A DNA stretch of 64,000 nt, from positions 4,092,001 to 4,156,000 of the forward strand of contig NZ_CP015600.1 of assembly GCF_001647715.1 (NCBI RefSeq). The letters run 5' to 3'. Positions 8,501 through 16,925 of this stretch are shown here, piece by piece (position 1 is the stretch's first letter; every line of letters starts with the position of its first letter). Made by a program: the position numbers and the translations under genes. The DNA is from Pseudomonas antarctica. Lineage in GTDB: Bacteria > Pseudomonadota > Gammaproteobacteria > Pseudomonadales > Pseudomonadaceae. Under the pieces are notes generated by a model that was not told where the DNA came from, made no database searches, and was given only the letters and a program-made list of their open reading frames with translations.

Positions 8501-11500
8501 AGCAAACGCGTCCAACTGCTCGCGACGCGCAAAGCTGAACATCGCATGTTGCTGGTAGAGGTCGCGCTCGTCGGTGATGTGATGGTAGAGCAAGCCTTCC
8601 TGCAACGGCGCCAGCGGGTAGATTTCCTGCACATTCGCCGCGCCACCGGGGATACCGGCGACAATGCGCTCAAGGCTGTCCGGGTCGAGTTCAGCCAGTG
8701 CGAGCATGTCTGCCGTGATATGGGTACAACCTGACGGAATCCGATTGGCAGGCACGTGCACGTCGCTGCCACCCGTGACCGCTGCCAGCGCGGCGAGCGT
8801 CGGCTGGCCGAACAGCACCTGCACATCGGCATGCAACCCTGCCTGACGCATGCGTTGTACCAACTGCACCGCCAACAGCGAGTGCCCGCCCAGCTCAAAG
8901 AAATGGTCATGCCGCCCGATCTGCCGCACTTGCAGTAGCTCGGCCCAGATCTGCGCCAGTCGGGTTTCCACACCCTCGCGCGGCGCCTCGAACAAGCGCG
9001 TGACAAACGCCGCCTGCGTGGGTGCAGGCAGCGCCTTGCGGTCGAGTTTGCCGTTGGCGGTCAGGGGCAGCACATCCAGCTTCACATAGGCCGCCGGCAG
9101 CATGTAGTCCGGTAGCGAGGCTTGCAGATGGGCCCGTAGCCCTTCGATGGCGACGCTGTGCTGCGCAATAAACCAGGCCAGCAGTTGACCTTCGCGATAC
9201 TGCACCACCGCTTCCTTGACGGCAGGATGGCTGGCCAGCGCGGACTCGATTTCCCCCAACTCGATACGCACACCACGGATTTTCACCTGGTCATCATTGC
9301 GCCCCAGGTATTCAAGATTGCCATCGGGCATCCAGCGCGCGAGATCGCCGGTGCGGTACATCCGGCCTTGACTGAAAGGGTCGTGCAGAAAGCGCTCGGC
9401 GCTCAGCTCGGGACGGTTCAGATAACCGCGCGCCACGCCCTTGCCGCCGACGTACAACTCCCCCGCCACACCGATGGGCACCGGCCGTTGCTGTTGATCC
9501 AGTAAATAGACCGTGGCATTGGCGATTGGCCCGCCGATATGCAGCGGCCGGCCGCCCTCGACACGCCCGGACGTGGCGACCACGGTGGCTTCGGTGGGGC
9601 CGTAGTTATTGATCACATCGAAGGTCTGCGCCCGCGTGAAGGTGCGCAAGCGGTCGCCGCCGATCAGCAAGGTGCGCAGGGTCGGATGCTCCAGGCGCTG
9701 GCTGAAGGCGTACTCGGCCACCGGTGTCGGCAGAAAGCACACGTACAACGGCTGCGCGCGCCACCAGTCGAGCAGCGCGTCAATGTCTTCGGCGCCGTCG
9801 TGCGCCGGCGCCAGGTGCAGCGTCGCCCCCACGCACAGCGCCGGCCAGACCTCCCAGGCCATCGCATCAAAGCCGAACCCGGCCACGCTGGCGGTGTGGC
9901 TGCCCGCGTGCAGGTTGAACGCCCGGCAGTGCCAGTCCACCAGGTTCGACACTGTGTGGTGCTCGACCATCACACCTTTGGGCAACCCCGTAGAACCTGA
10001 GGTGTAGATCACATAGGCAAGGTTTGATGGTGTGACCACCACACGCGGGCTGTCACTGAGGGCGCAGGTTTGCTGATCCAGCCGGATCACCGGCACGTCC
10101 AGCATGGGCAGGCGCGGCAGCACGTCATGCTGGGTCAACACCGCCACGGGTGAACTGTCGTGCAGCAGGTAGTTCAGGCGCTCGGCGGGATGGGCCGGGT
10201 CCACCGGCACATAACAGGCGCCGGACTTGAGAATCGCCAACAGCCCGACCAGGGTGTCCAGCCCGCGTCGGGCCACGATCGCCACGCGATCATCCGGCTG
10301 TACGCCGTGTTCCAGCAGTTGATGAGCCAGCGCATTGGCCTGCTGATCAAGTTGGGCATAGGTCAGTTGCCGCCCCTGGTACACCGCCGCGATAGCCTCC
10401 GGAGCGCGCGCAGCTTGCGCTTCAATGCGCCGGTGCAGGGTTTGCGGTGTGGCATTGGGCTGTGCAGTGGCATTCCACTGCTGCAGCTGGGCCTGTTCGG
10501 CGGGTGTCACCAGGGAAAACTCGGCGACCGTCAACGCGGTGTTCTGCAACCCCTGCTCCAGCAGACTGGTGAAGCGCTGCGCCAACGCCTGTACCTCGTC
10601 ATGCCTGAAATACGCCTCGTTGTACACGCAATGCAGGCACGCGGTGTCCTGGTAACGGTTGCTGCGCAGGTGGATGGCAATCGGCAGCGGCTCATGGTGG
10701 TTGGACACCTTGATCGCACGAGCCTGGACCTGACCATAACGCAGGTCATGGTCGTCTTGCTCGAAGGACACCGACAGATCAAACAGCTGGCCGCGATCGG
10801 ATCGTCGCAGGCCCAGTTCACGGTTCATCTCGCTCAAAGGGAAACGCTGGTGGCGAAAGTCCTGCTTGAGCTGGTCACGCACGCCACGCACGAGTGCGCT
10901 GAAAGGTAGTTGCTGATCGAACTGAAACCGCACCGCACTGACTTGGGCAAACAACCCTACTGTGGAGCGAAACCGCGCGTTGGAACGGTTAAGAATCGGC
11001 AACCCCACCACCCACTCATCGCGCTGGCTGGTGCGGGTGAAATACACGTACATCGCGGCCAGCAGCACATGGAATGCCGAGGCCTGGTAACGGTTGGCCA
11101 CTTGTTCCATCCGGTTGAGCAGTGCCACCGGAAACGGTTCTACCAGAGTGTTACTTGGCGCCTGGGCGTTGTGCCGAGGTGCCAACAATGGCTCGGGTAA
11201 TGCCTTGTATTTATCCAGCCAGTAGGCACGGTCGCGGGCATAACGGGCGGACTGGAGGTAGCGCTGGTCGGTGTCGATAAAGTCGATATAGGACGGCGCA
11301 TGCGGCTCCGGTGGCCGACCCTGCTTCAGGTCGGTATAGAGACGAGCCAGGGATTGCAGCATCTGGCCGAAGCCCCAGCCGTCGAGGATCAGGTGATGGG
11401 CCTGGGTGCCGAGGCGGTAATGGTCGTCGTCGAGCTTGACCAGGAAAAAGCGAAACAGCGGTTCACCGGCCATGGCATAGGGCCGCGCCATTTGCGCTTG

Positions 11501-11821
11501 CATCAAGGCCTGGGCGGCCGTCTGCGGATCGGGCAATGCGCAGAAATCGTGGTGTGGCACCTCCACCTTCAACGTGGCGGCGAAGGTTTGCCGGGGCAAG
11601 CCGTTGGCGTCGCTGTGCAGTTGGGTACGCAAGGCATCGTGCTTGGCTACCAGCAGCTCGACGGCACGCTGGATCAGGTCCGGCACGATCGGGCCGGCGA
11701 AGTCGACATACCCACCAATGTTGTACAGCGGCGAGTTGCCCACGCGCAGTTGGTCGAGCCAGATGTCCTGTTGGGCGGCAGTGAGGGGGAAGCTGGGCGG
11801 CAGGCTGGTGGAATGCTTCAT
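5552..11821 (-). CDS. Bimodular lipopeptide NRPS (C-A-T-C-A-T), ViscA/MassA-like
   Basis: About 2089 residues from ATG 11821 (AGAAGGA ribosome site; the GTG at 11848 lacks one). Module 1: condensation domain with HHLILDGWG (~137), adenylation core YTSGSTGLPKG (~604) and carrier motif LGGHSL (~975). Module 2: condensation domain with HHLVNDA (~1181), adenylation core YTSGSTGTPKG (~1640), carrier LGGHSL (~2024). No thioesterase follows. My alignment to the PheA pocket gives DAWFLGNVVK for module 1, a known Leu code, and DGWQLGVVDK for module 2, closest in type to Gln/Glu codes. The first C domain would be an acyl-loading starter; the second has dual condensation/epimerisation character (YPLAPLQEGLLYHHI). 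Divergent luxR-nodT and a Leu-Glu bimodule match viscA/massA, whose partner synthetases are encoded elsewhere in the genome. Confidence 0.9.
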   Translation of the reverse strand: MKHSTSLPPSFPLTAAQQDIWLDQLRVGNSPLYNIGGYVDFAGPIVPDLIQRAVELLVAKHDALRTQLHSDANGLPRQTFAATLKVEVPHHDFCALPDPQTAAQALMQAQMARPYAMAGEPLFRFFLVKLDDDHYRLGTQAHHLILDGWGFGQMLQSLARLYTDLKQGRPPEPHAPSYIDFIDTDQRYLQSARYARDRAYWLDKYKALPEPLLAPRHNAQAPSNTLVEPFPVALLNRMEQVANRYQASAFHVLLAAMYVYFTRTSQRDEWVVGLPILNRSNARFRSTVGLFAQVSAVRFQFDQQLPFSALVRGVRDQLKQDFRHQRFPLSEMNRELGLRRSDRGQLFDLSVSFEQDDHDLRYGQVQARAIKVSNHHEPLPIAIHLRSNRYQDTACLHCVYNEAYFRHDEVQALAQRFTSLLEQGLQNTALTVAEFSLVTPAEQAQLQQWNATAQPNATPQTLHRRIEAQAARAPEAIAAVYQGRQLTYAQLDQQANALAHQLLEHGVQPDDRVAIVARRGLDTLVGLLAILKSGACYVPVDPAHPAERLNYLLHDSSPVAVLTQHDVLPRLPMLDVPVIRLDQQTCALSDSPRVVVTPSNLAYVIYTSGSTGLPKGVMVEHHTVSNLVDWHCRAFNLHAGSHTASVAGFGFDAMAWEVWPALCVGATLHLAPAHDGAEDIDALLDWWRAQPLYVCFLPTPVAEYAFSQRLEHPTLRTLLIGGDRLRTFTRAQTFDVINNYGPTEATVVATSGRVEGGRPLHIGGPIANATVYLLDQQQRPVPIGVAGELYVGGKGVARGYLNRPELSAERFLHDPFSQGRMYRTGDLARWMPDGNLEYLGRNDDQVKIRGVRIELGEIESALASHPAVKEAVVQYREGQLLAWFIAQHSVAIEGLRAHLQASLPDYMLPAAYVKLDVLPLTANGKLDRKALPAPTQAAFVTRLFEAPREGVETRLAQIWAELLQVRQIGRHDHFFELGGHSLLAVQLVQRMRQAGLHADVQVLFGQPTLAALAAVTGGSDVHVPANRIPSGCTHITADMLALAELDPDSLERIVAGIPGGAANVQEIYPLAPLQEGLLYHHITDERDLYQQHAMFSFARREQLDAFAQALQQVINRHDILRTSLVWDALEQPMQVVWREARLPLGPLSEQHAPLDLRQAPLMALDYAEDPHNQRWIAKLRFHHLVNDATSMTVLADEIRAHMLGQQAQLPASVPYRNVVAQSRCTERQAAHEAFFREQLATVDEPTLAFGMQEHQVDRAEIEAFECPINDALSQRLRGQARALGVSAASLFHLAWAQVLRQVSGRDDVVFGTVLLGRLQAGEGADRALGMFINTLPLRVRLAGQTVVDALSDTHAQLSALLAHEQASLALAQRCSSASPLFNSLLNYRHASADMDFKLVPGVALLGSEDILSYPLMVTVIDVASGFDLKVMAPCKVGAERLWGYLDTVLNGLVDALEHTPKAPLREVQVLPASELRRLLVDFNTTETDYPENLTVHALFEAHARHIPHAIAVQAGRRQLTYRELNERANQLAFHLRERGVQPDSRVALCVERGLDLVVGLLAILKAGGAYVPLDPGYPRERLLYMLEDSRPVVLLVQAATRDLPGEVSIPVLDFDRCAWSQAPTGNPLVPGLTVASLAYVMYTSGSTGTPKGVMVEHRGLGNLMHWASLLCPNAEGGALLQRAPFSFDGSVWELFWPLTNGMRLVLARPDGHRDPAYLAQVIREQHITVIQFVPAMLQQFLELEESALCTSLTDVLCGGGELSEALARGVQARLPKVRLHNVYGPTEATVDSCAWTLEPDAPVPTRQLPIGRAINNTRLYVLDEYDAPVPMGVSGQLHIGGVGVARGYLGLAQMTAERFIDSPFVVGDRLYRTGDLVRYLPDGNLEFLGRNDFQVKLRGVRLELGEIESRLAAHPALREVAVLIRDERLVAYFTLRGQAPTLETLRAHVLEQLPEYMVPAAFVQLDALPLNPAGKLDRKALPEPGLESVVSRAYEAPVGEVETLMAGIWADVLKLERVGRHDHFFELGGHSLLAVNLVARLRKAGLAVDARTLFSQPTLAQLAACTVAQVSRVEAPQTAIPQLNRRRRI

Positions 11822-12302
11822 AAGATCCTTCTCATGGGGGTCAGGCACTGGCCGCGCAGGGGCCCATTACGCCGAAATTGCCGGATTTGAGCATGGGGGT
11901 CGGGGCCTGTCTGTCACCCTAAACCCGGACATCCGAGGGGACAGAACCGGGTCTGGCTGATGGTTCATTGCTGGATCGATTAAAGCGTTGTAGGAGATTG
12001 GCTATATCTGGCCGCTGTGGTTTTCTCCAGCGTGTTTAGCTGAAATTATTTTTCGTTAAATATCATATGGTTAAATAATCCTAAAATTCGTTTGTGGCTT
12101 TTCGTGGGTGGCATCCGCCGTCAGAAACGTCGAATTAATGACGTGGACTTTATGGCAGGTTGTGTCCCTCGTTTCCGCTACATACGTAGGACAAATCGCT
12201 ATGGCTAAATAAAATCTCGAACGCCGAGTTACGTTCAAGGAGTACGGATAGCCCCACACAGACCCAGGGCGTCCGTTGACGGTTTTCGACATCAAGGATG
12301 AG
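11822..12302. promoter_or_regulatory. Divergent control region between NRPS and luxR-type gene
   Basis: About 480 bases with no supported gene. The middle part (about 12045-12110) is strongly AT-rich and probably carries the promoters for both the NRPS (leftward) and the regulator (rightward). I could not pick a convincing lux box or a unique -35/-10 pair. Confidence 0.45.
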
Positions 12303-13103
12303 ATGGCTATGAGTCTGACCCGCAGTATTGGCGACACGCACAGCCCGCATTTCTATGCAGAAATGGGCGAGTTGATTTCTAACAGCGGCCAGGAAAACTT
12401 CGCCGCCAACATGCTGCATCTGGTGGATAAATGGGTACCGATTCACTTGGTCGACCTGAGTGAATGGACCCTGGACGAACTGCGCGACAGCGTGCTCGAC
12501 ATCAAGCTGCTCGGCAGCGCCGGGCTGCAAAATGACTGGTCTGCCCCGCAGACCGTGCATGCGCTGAATGACCATCCGCTGTTGCGGGAAATGCTGCGCA
12601 TGCAAGACCCACTGCTGATCCAGATGAAGGCCAAAGCCAACAGCGCGCATCCGCGTGGCAGCTCGCACCAGTGCAATCTGGTATCGCGTCAGGGCAATCG
12701 GCGCTGCGTGATTTCGTTCTACCGCTCGCCCACCCAGCAGGGCTTTTCCCTGGCGCAGTTGTCGTTTCTCAAATGCTTGTCGGAGACCTTGTTGCCCTTG
12801 CTGGAGCGGCATGCGCACCTTCTGCGTCTGACGCCGCACGCCGAGTCCGAGCCGGCCCAGAACCTGCTGGAACAATCGCAGTTGCAGCGCGAGTTCTACA
12901 AGCGCTTGTCCCTCAGCGATATCACCCTGTCGGCGCGCGAGCAGGAAGTTTGCCTCGGCCTGCTGACCGGCGGCACCGTGCCGCAGATGGCGGAAAAACT
13001 CAGCGTGAAAAACAGCTCGATCGAAACCTACCTCAAGCGCGCCGCCGCCAAATTGGGCGTGAGTGGGCGGCATGGATTGGCCAAATGGATGGTTGGCGCC
13101 TGA
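12303..13103 (+). CDS. LuxR-family transcriptional regulator of lipopeptide synthesis (ViscAR-like)
   Basis: 266 residues from ATG 12303, or 264 from ATG 12309; AAGGA at 12294-12298 serves either, while the upstream TTG at 12276 has no ribosome site. The last 65 residues are a GerE/LuxR helix-turn-helix ([16 protein letters not shown]... [15 protein letters not shown]). The N-terminal 190 residues show no autoinducer-binding signature that I recognise, as in the other lipopeptide-associated LuxR regulators of Pseudomonas. It is divergent from the NRPS and its stop overlaps the nodT start (TGATG), so it is probably co-expressed with the exporter. Likely role: activator of lipopeptide genes. 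Confidence 0.8.
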   Translation: MAMSLTRSIGDTHSPHFYAEMGELISNSGQENFAANMLHLVDKWVPIHLVDLSEWTLDELRDSVLDIKLLGSAGLQNDWSAPQTVHALNDHPLLREMLRMQDPLLIQMKAKANSAHPRGSSHQCNLVSRQGNRRCVISFYRSPTQQGFSLAQLSFLKCLSETLLPLLERHAHLLRLTPHAESEPAQNLLEQSQLQREFYKRLSLSDITLSAREQEVCLGLLTGGTVPQMAEKLSVKNSSIETYLKRAAAKLGVSGRHGLAKWMVGA

Positions 13104-14572
13104 TGAACAAATGGACACTCACCAGCGTAGGCGTGGCCTGGATGCTCGGCGGTTGTTCGCTGATCCCCGAGTACCAACGGCCTGCAGCGCCGACACCTGC
13201 GCAGTACCCCCAAGGCGGCGTCTACAGCCTGGCGCAGGCCGACACCGTGGCGGTAAAGCCGGACTGGCAGCAACTGTTTCACGACCCGGCCTTGCAACAG
13301 CTGATTGGCACCGCGCTGGTCAACAACCGTGACCTCAGGGTTGCCGCGCTGAATGTGGAAGCGTTCCAGGCCCAGTACCGCATCCAGCGTGCGGACCTGT
13401 TCCCGGCGGTGTCCGCAACAGGCGCCGGCAAACGCCAGAAGTTGCCGGCCGATGTAACCGGCACCGGCAAGTCGGCGATCACGTCCAACTATTCGGCCAC
13501 GTTAGGGCTCAGCGCCTATGAGCTGGATTTGTTCGGCCGCGTGCGCAGCCTCAGCGAGCAGGCGATGCTCACTTACCTGGGCACCGAGGAAGCCCGGCGC
13601 AGCACACAACTGAGCCTGGTCGCCAACGTCGCCAATGCCTACCTGACCTGGCGCGCCGACCAGGAACTGCTGGCCCTGGCGCAGCAAACCCTGAAGGCCA
13701 ACGACCACAGCTGGCAACTGACCAGCCGCAGCAAAAGTGCGGGCAAGGCTTCGGCGCTGGAGGTGGTACAAGCCCGCACAGCCGTCGAAAGTACCCGCGC
13801 CAGCGTGGCCCGTTATGAGCGCCAGGTCGCCCAGGACCTCAACAACCTTGCCCTGCTGGTCGGCGGCCCGGTGGATGAGCACCTGCCGTCGCGGCCACTG
13901 GCCGATGATCTGGTGGCGCGCGTGCCCGCAGGCTTGCCCTCCGACCTGCTGCAACGGCGCCCGGATATCCTCCAGGCCGAGTACCAGTTGCAAGCGGCCA
14001 ACGCGAATATCGGCGCGGCCCGCGCAGCGTTTTTTCCTTCGGTCACCCTCACGGCCAACGCCGGCAGCACCAGCACCGAACTGTCAGGGTTGTTCAAGGG
14101 TGGCACGGGCACCTGGACCTTCCAACCGCAAATCAACCTGCCGATCTTCAACGCCGGCAGCCTGCGCGCCAGCCTCGACTACGCCAAATTGCAGAAAGAC
14201 ATTACGGTGGCCCAGTACGAAAAATCCATCCAGACCGCGTTCCAGGAAGTCGCCGACGGCCTCGCCGCCCGTCAGACGTTCAACGACCAACTGCAGGCGC
14301 AACGGGATTTCGTCGCGGCCAACCAGGCCTATTACGACCTGGCCCAACACCGCTACCGCAGCGGTGTCGACAGCAACCTGACGTTCCTTGATGCGCAGCG
14401 CTCGCTGTTCAGTTCACAGCAGGCGCTGATCGTCGATCGGTTGGCCCAATTGGTCGCGGAGGTGAACCTGTATACGGCGCTGGGTGGCGCGTGGAACGTC
14501 AACTCAACCCCGACTGCCGCAGCCGGTACTCCCCCGGCGTCACCTGTGCGTAACGAAGGAAAAACCGGCTGA
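13103..14572 (+). CDS. NodT-family outer-membrane efflux lipoprotein
   Basis: TolC/OprM-like outer-membrane channel component, here probably serving lipopeptide export. I take ATG 13103, which overlaps the luxR stop, because the resulting 489-residue protein begins with a lipoprotein signal (lipobox LGGC at residues 16-19); the longer open frame back to 12671 is only the shadow of luxR. Two outer-membrane-efflux repeats are visible, including [16 protein letters not shown] and the later [12 protein letters not shown]...AN motif usual in the NodT/OprM family. No MacA/MacB-type partner lies next to it; in viscosin-type producers these are near viscBC. The 3' end overlaps the convergent hpaA end by 74 nt. 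Confidence 0.87.
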   Translation: MNKWTLTSVGVAWMLGGCSLIPEYQRPAAPTPAQYPQGGVYSLAQADTVAVKPDWQQLFHDPALQQLIGTALVNNRDLRVAALNVEAFQAQYRIQRADLFPAVSATGAGKRQKLPADVTGTGKSAITSNYSATLGLSAYELDLFGRVRSLSEQAMLTYLGTEEARRSTQLSLVANVANAYLTWRADQELLALAQQTLKANDHSWQLTSRSKSAGKASALEVVQARTAVESTRASVARYERQVAQDLNNLALLVGGPVDEHLPSRPLADDLVARVPAGLPSDLLQRRPDILQAEYQLQAANANIGAARAAFFPSVTLTANAGSTSTELSGLFKGGTGTWTFQPQINLPIFNAGSLRASLDYAKLQKDITVAQYEKSIQTAFQEVADGLAARQTFNDQLQAQRDFVAANQAYYDLAQHRYRSGVDSNLTFLDAQRSLFSSQQALIVDRLAQLVAEVNLYTALGGAWNVNSTPTAAAGTPPASPVRNEGKTG

Positions 14573-15359
14573 AATACGCCGGGTCTTTGAACCCCAGCTG
14601 GTAGCAGATTTCATTCGCCGAGCTGCCGGTAAACAGCAGCAGGCGCTTGGCTTCCTGCATGACCCGTTCCAGGATCAGGCGCTTGGACGGCAGGTCGGCC
14701 ATGCGCCGGCAGACTTCATTGAGCCGCGCGACGGTGACACCGACCTCCCCGGCGTAACGTGCCAGCGGCCAATGCTCCAGGTAATGCGCTTCGATCAGTT
14801 CGTTGAAACGATGGAAGATACGCAGGTCTTCATGCCGCGTCGGGCGCGCCGGCAGCGAGTTGGCACACAGGCGCAGCAGGCGAATCATGATCAGGCGCGT
14901 CAGGCTTTCCAGTGCAGCGGCGCGCCCTGCCCACTGGGCGTTGATCTCGCTGCTTAACGCTTCGAACAGTTGATCCAATCCTTGGGCATCTGCCTTCAGC
15001 GCCACACACGCGGCCCCGGAGGCAAGGCTCGGGTCGGCGTCAATCAAGGCCCACACCCATTGCTGACGCACCGTCAGCACATGCCCGTCCGCATCCGGTT
15101 CAGTCACAAACGCATGGGGCACCGTGGGCGGTGTGAGAAAAAACATCGGCCCTGATTCAACGTACTGGCGATCATCCAGATACACCCGCACCGCGCCGCT
15201 CTTCACGTAATGCACCTGGAAAAATCGGTCATGCCGATGCACGGGCATATTGCGCCCGAAAAATCCTGCCAGGTTGGCGAGCTTGTCGTAATGCACCTCG
15301 GCATCGCTGTAACGCTGGTCGTAGACCTGCCCGATGTTGATGTTGGGAATCGGCTTCAC
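14499..15359 (-). CDS. hpaA: AraC-family activator of 4-hydroxyphenylacetate catabolism (HpaA)
   Basis: 286 residues from GTG 15359. The N-terminal half is a cupin-like sensor ([21 protein letters not shown]), followed by the AraC double helix-turn-helix at the C-terminus ([19 protein letters not shown] near the end). The sequence style ([36 protein letters not shown]) is that of HpaA, the activator for hydroxyphenylacetate hydroxylase genes. It is transcribed divergently from hpaG1, separated by a region with two palindromic operators. In E. coli HpaA responds to 4-hydroxyphenylacetate and controls hpaBC; no hpaBC of that type lies in this window, so its target here may be the acyl-CoA-dehydrogenase-like monooxygenase at 32788-33957. 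Confidence 0.85.
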   Translation of the reverse strand: MKPIPNINIGQVYDQRYSDAEVHYDKLANLAGFFGRNMPVHRHDRFFQVHYVKSGAVRVYLDDRQYVESGPMFFLTPPTVPHAFVTEPDADGHVLTVRQQWVWALIDADPSLASGAACVALKADAQGLDQLFEALSSEINAQWAGRAAALESLTRLIMIRLLRLCANSLPARPTRHEDLRIFHRFNELIEAHYLEHWPLARYAGEVGVTVARLNEVCRRMADLPSKRLILERVMQEAKRLLLFTGSSANEICYQLGFKDPAYFSRFFLRYAQVTPGEYRLRQSGLS

Positions 15360-15404
15360 AGTGCACTCTTCTTGTTGTTCGGATGCTGCTGGATTTTGCC
15401 ATGC

Positions 15405-15447
15405 TTGACGGTAGTTAACATATTAATTATAACGTTAATACATTAAC
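15405..15447 (+). promoter_or_regulatory. hpaG promoter with two palindromic (probable HpaR) operators
   Basis: TTGACG (15405-15410), 17-nt spacer, TATAAC (15428-15433): a near-consensus sigma-70 promoter facing hpaG1. The palindromic 14-mer GTTAACATATTAAT (15414-15427) fills the spacer, and a second one, GTTAATACATTAAC (15434-15447), starts right after the -10 box and covers the expected start point. A repressor bound at either would block polymerase. The same 14-mer type recurs at 23253 and 28551. Confidence 0.75.
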
Positions 15448-15487
15448 GAACTGCCTATGCAGCAGTCGCCACCGCCAGGAGAAACGC

Positions 15488-16153
15488 ATGAGCCGTACCC
15501 TGCATGATGTTGCCAGCGGCACCTTGTTCGGCGTTGCGCTGAACTACCAGGGCTTGCTGGACCAGCATCTCGCCGCCTTCCAGCAGGCGCCCTATCAGCA
15601 GCCGCCGAGCAAACCGGTGCTGTTTATCAAGACCCCGAATACGCGCAATGAGCACGACGGTGTGGTGGTGTTTCCTCAGGGTGAACGCCTGCAACCAGGG
15701 CCGGCCCTGGGTGTGGTGATCGGCCAGCGTGCCAGCCGCGTCAGCCTGGAAAACGCCATGGCGCATGTGGCCGGTTATGTGGTGGTGAATGAATTCAGCC
15801 TGCCGGAAGACAGTTACTACCGCCCCGCCGTGAAAGCCAAATGCCGCGATGGTTTTTGTGCCTTCGGGCCGGATTGGGTCGCGCGGGATCAGGTGACCAA
15901 CCCCAATCAACTGAGCCTCAGACTCTTCGTCAACGGCGAACTGCGCCAGCAAAACTCCACCGCCAATTGGGTACGGGATATTGCGCAATTGATCGCCGAA
16001 ATCAGCGAGTTCATGACCCTGCACCCTGGCGACGTGCTGATTACCGGCACCCCGGAAGGTCGCGTGGATGTGCAGCCTGGAGACAGGGTTGAAGTTGAAA
16101 TCAGCGGTGTCGGTCGCTTGGCCAACACCGTGCAGGCGGAGGCAGCGCGATGA
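15488..16153 (+). CDS. hpaG1: HpaG1: 4-hydroxyphenylacetate pathway isomerase/decarboxylase, N-terminal unit
   Basis: Fumarylacetoacetate-hydrolase-fold subunit of the enzyme acting on 5-oxo-pent-3-ene-1,2,5-tricarboxylate (OPET decarboxylase) and its isomer in the homoprotocatechuate meta pathway. 221 residues with the family core GVALNYQGLLDQH, NELSLPE-type segment (NEFSLPEDSYYRP) and LITGTPEGR near the C-terminus. ATG 15488 lies about 8 nt after CAGGAGAA. In E. coli the two halves are one fused protein; here they are separate genes joined by an ATGA overlap. First gene of the hpa operon. Confidence 0.92.
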   Translation: MSRTLHDVASGTLFGVALNYQGLLDQHLAAFQQAPYQQPPSKPVLFIKTPNTRNEHDGVVVFPQGERLQPGPALGVVIGQRASRVSLENAMAHVAGYVVVNEFSLPEDSYYRPAVKAKCRDGFCAFGPDWVARDQVTNPNQLSLRLFVNGELRQQNSTANWVRDIAQLIAEISEFMTLHPGDVLITGTPEGRVDVQPGDRVEVEISGVGRLANTVQAEAAR

Positions 16154-16920
16154 AACACGCCCGTATTCGTTTTGAAGGCGCGATCCATGCCGTGCACGTG
16201 GAGGCGGATTACAGCGTGCGCCTGAGCGATGGCCGGTTGCTCGCCGAAGAACACGTGGAGTGGCTGCCGCCCGCCACCGGCACGATGTTCGCCCTGGGCC
16301 TGAACTACGCCGACCACGCCGCCGAGTTGGCATTCAAACCGCCCACCGAGCCCCTAGCATTCATCAAGTCCGTCGGCACCTACACCGGCCACCGGCAGGT
16401 TACCTGGCGCCCGGACAACGTCGCCTACATGCACTACGAGTGCGAGCTGGTGGCGGTAATCGGCAAGACTGCGCGCAACGTCAAGCGCGCCGACGCCCTG
16501 GATTACCTGGCCGGTTACACGGTGTGCAACGACTACGCGATCCGCGACTACCTGGAAAACTACTACCGCCCCAACCTGCGCGTTAAAAACCGCGACGCCA
16601 CCACCCCGGTCGGCCCGTGGATCGTCGATGTGGCGGATGTGCCCGACCCGAGCAACCTGACCCTGCGCACCTGGATCAACGGTGAGCTGCGCCAGGAAGG
16701 CAGCACCCGCGACATGATTTTCGACATTCCCTACCTCATCGAATACCTGTCCAGCTTCATGACCCTGCAACCCGGCGACATGATCGCCACCGGCACGCCC
16801 GAAGGCCTGGCCGATGTGGTGCCGGGTGACGAAGTGGTGGTGGAAGTCGAAGGCGTGGGCCGCCTGGTCAACCGAATTGTCAGCGAGGCGGAATTCTTTT
16901 CCGCCCGGAAAGAGGCTTGA
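16150..16920 (+). CDS. hpaG2: HpaG2: 4-hydroxyphenylacetate pathway isomerase/decarboxylase, C-terminal unit
   Basis: 256-residue paralogue of HpaG1 and its partner in the decarboxylation/isomerisation of the ring-cleavage product after dehydrogenation. The FAA-hydrolase motifs are clear: FALGLNYADHAAEL, MHYECELVAVIGK, VCNDYAIRDYLENYYRPN and MIATGTPEGLADV. The metal-binding Glu/Asp set lies in YECELV and the downstream NDYAIRD region. Its ATG overlaps the hpaG1 stop (ATGA), which argues for coupled translation in equal amounts. Confidence 0.93.
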   Translation: MKHARIRFEGAIHAVHVEADYSVRLSDGRLLAEEHVEWLPPATGTMFALGLNYADHAAELAFKPPTEPLAFIKSVGTYTGHRQVTWRPDNVAYMHYECELVAVIGKTARNVKRADALDYLAGYTVCNDYAIRDYLENYYRPNLRVKNRDATTPVGPWIVDVADVPDPSNLTLRTWINGELRQEGSTRDMIFDIPYLIEYLSSFMTLQPGDMIATGTPEGLADVVPGDEVVVEVEGVGRLVNRIVSEAEFFSARKEA

Positions 16921-16925
16921 GCACC

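Noticed and set aside
12671..14572. Very long plus-strand frame (633 codons) ending with nodT
   Set aside because: The part before 13103 is the out-of-frame shadow of luxR; the lipoprotein signal at 13103 fixes the nodT start.
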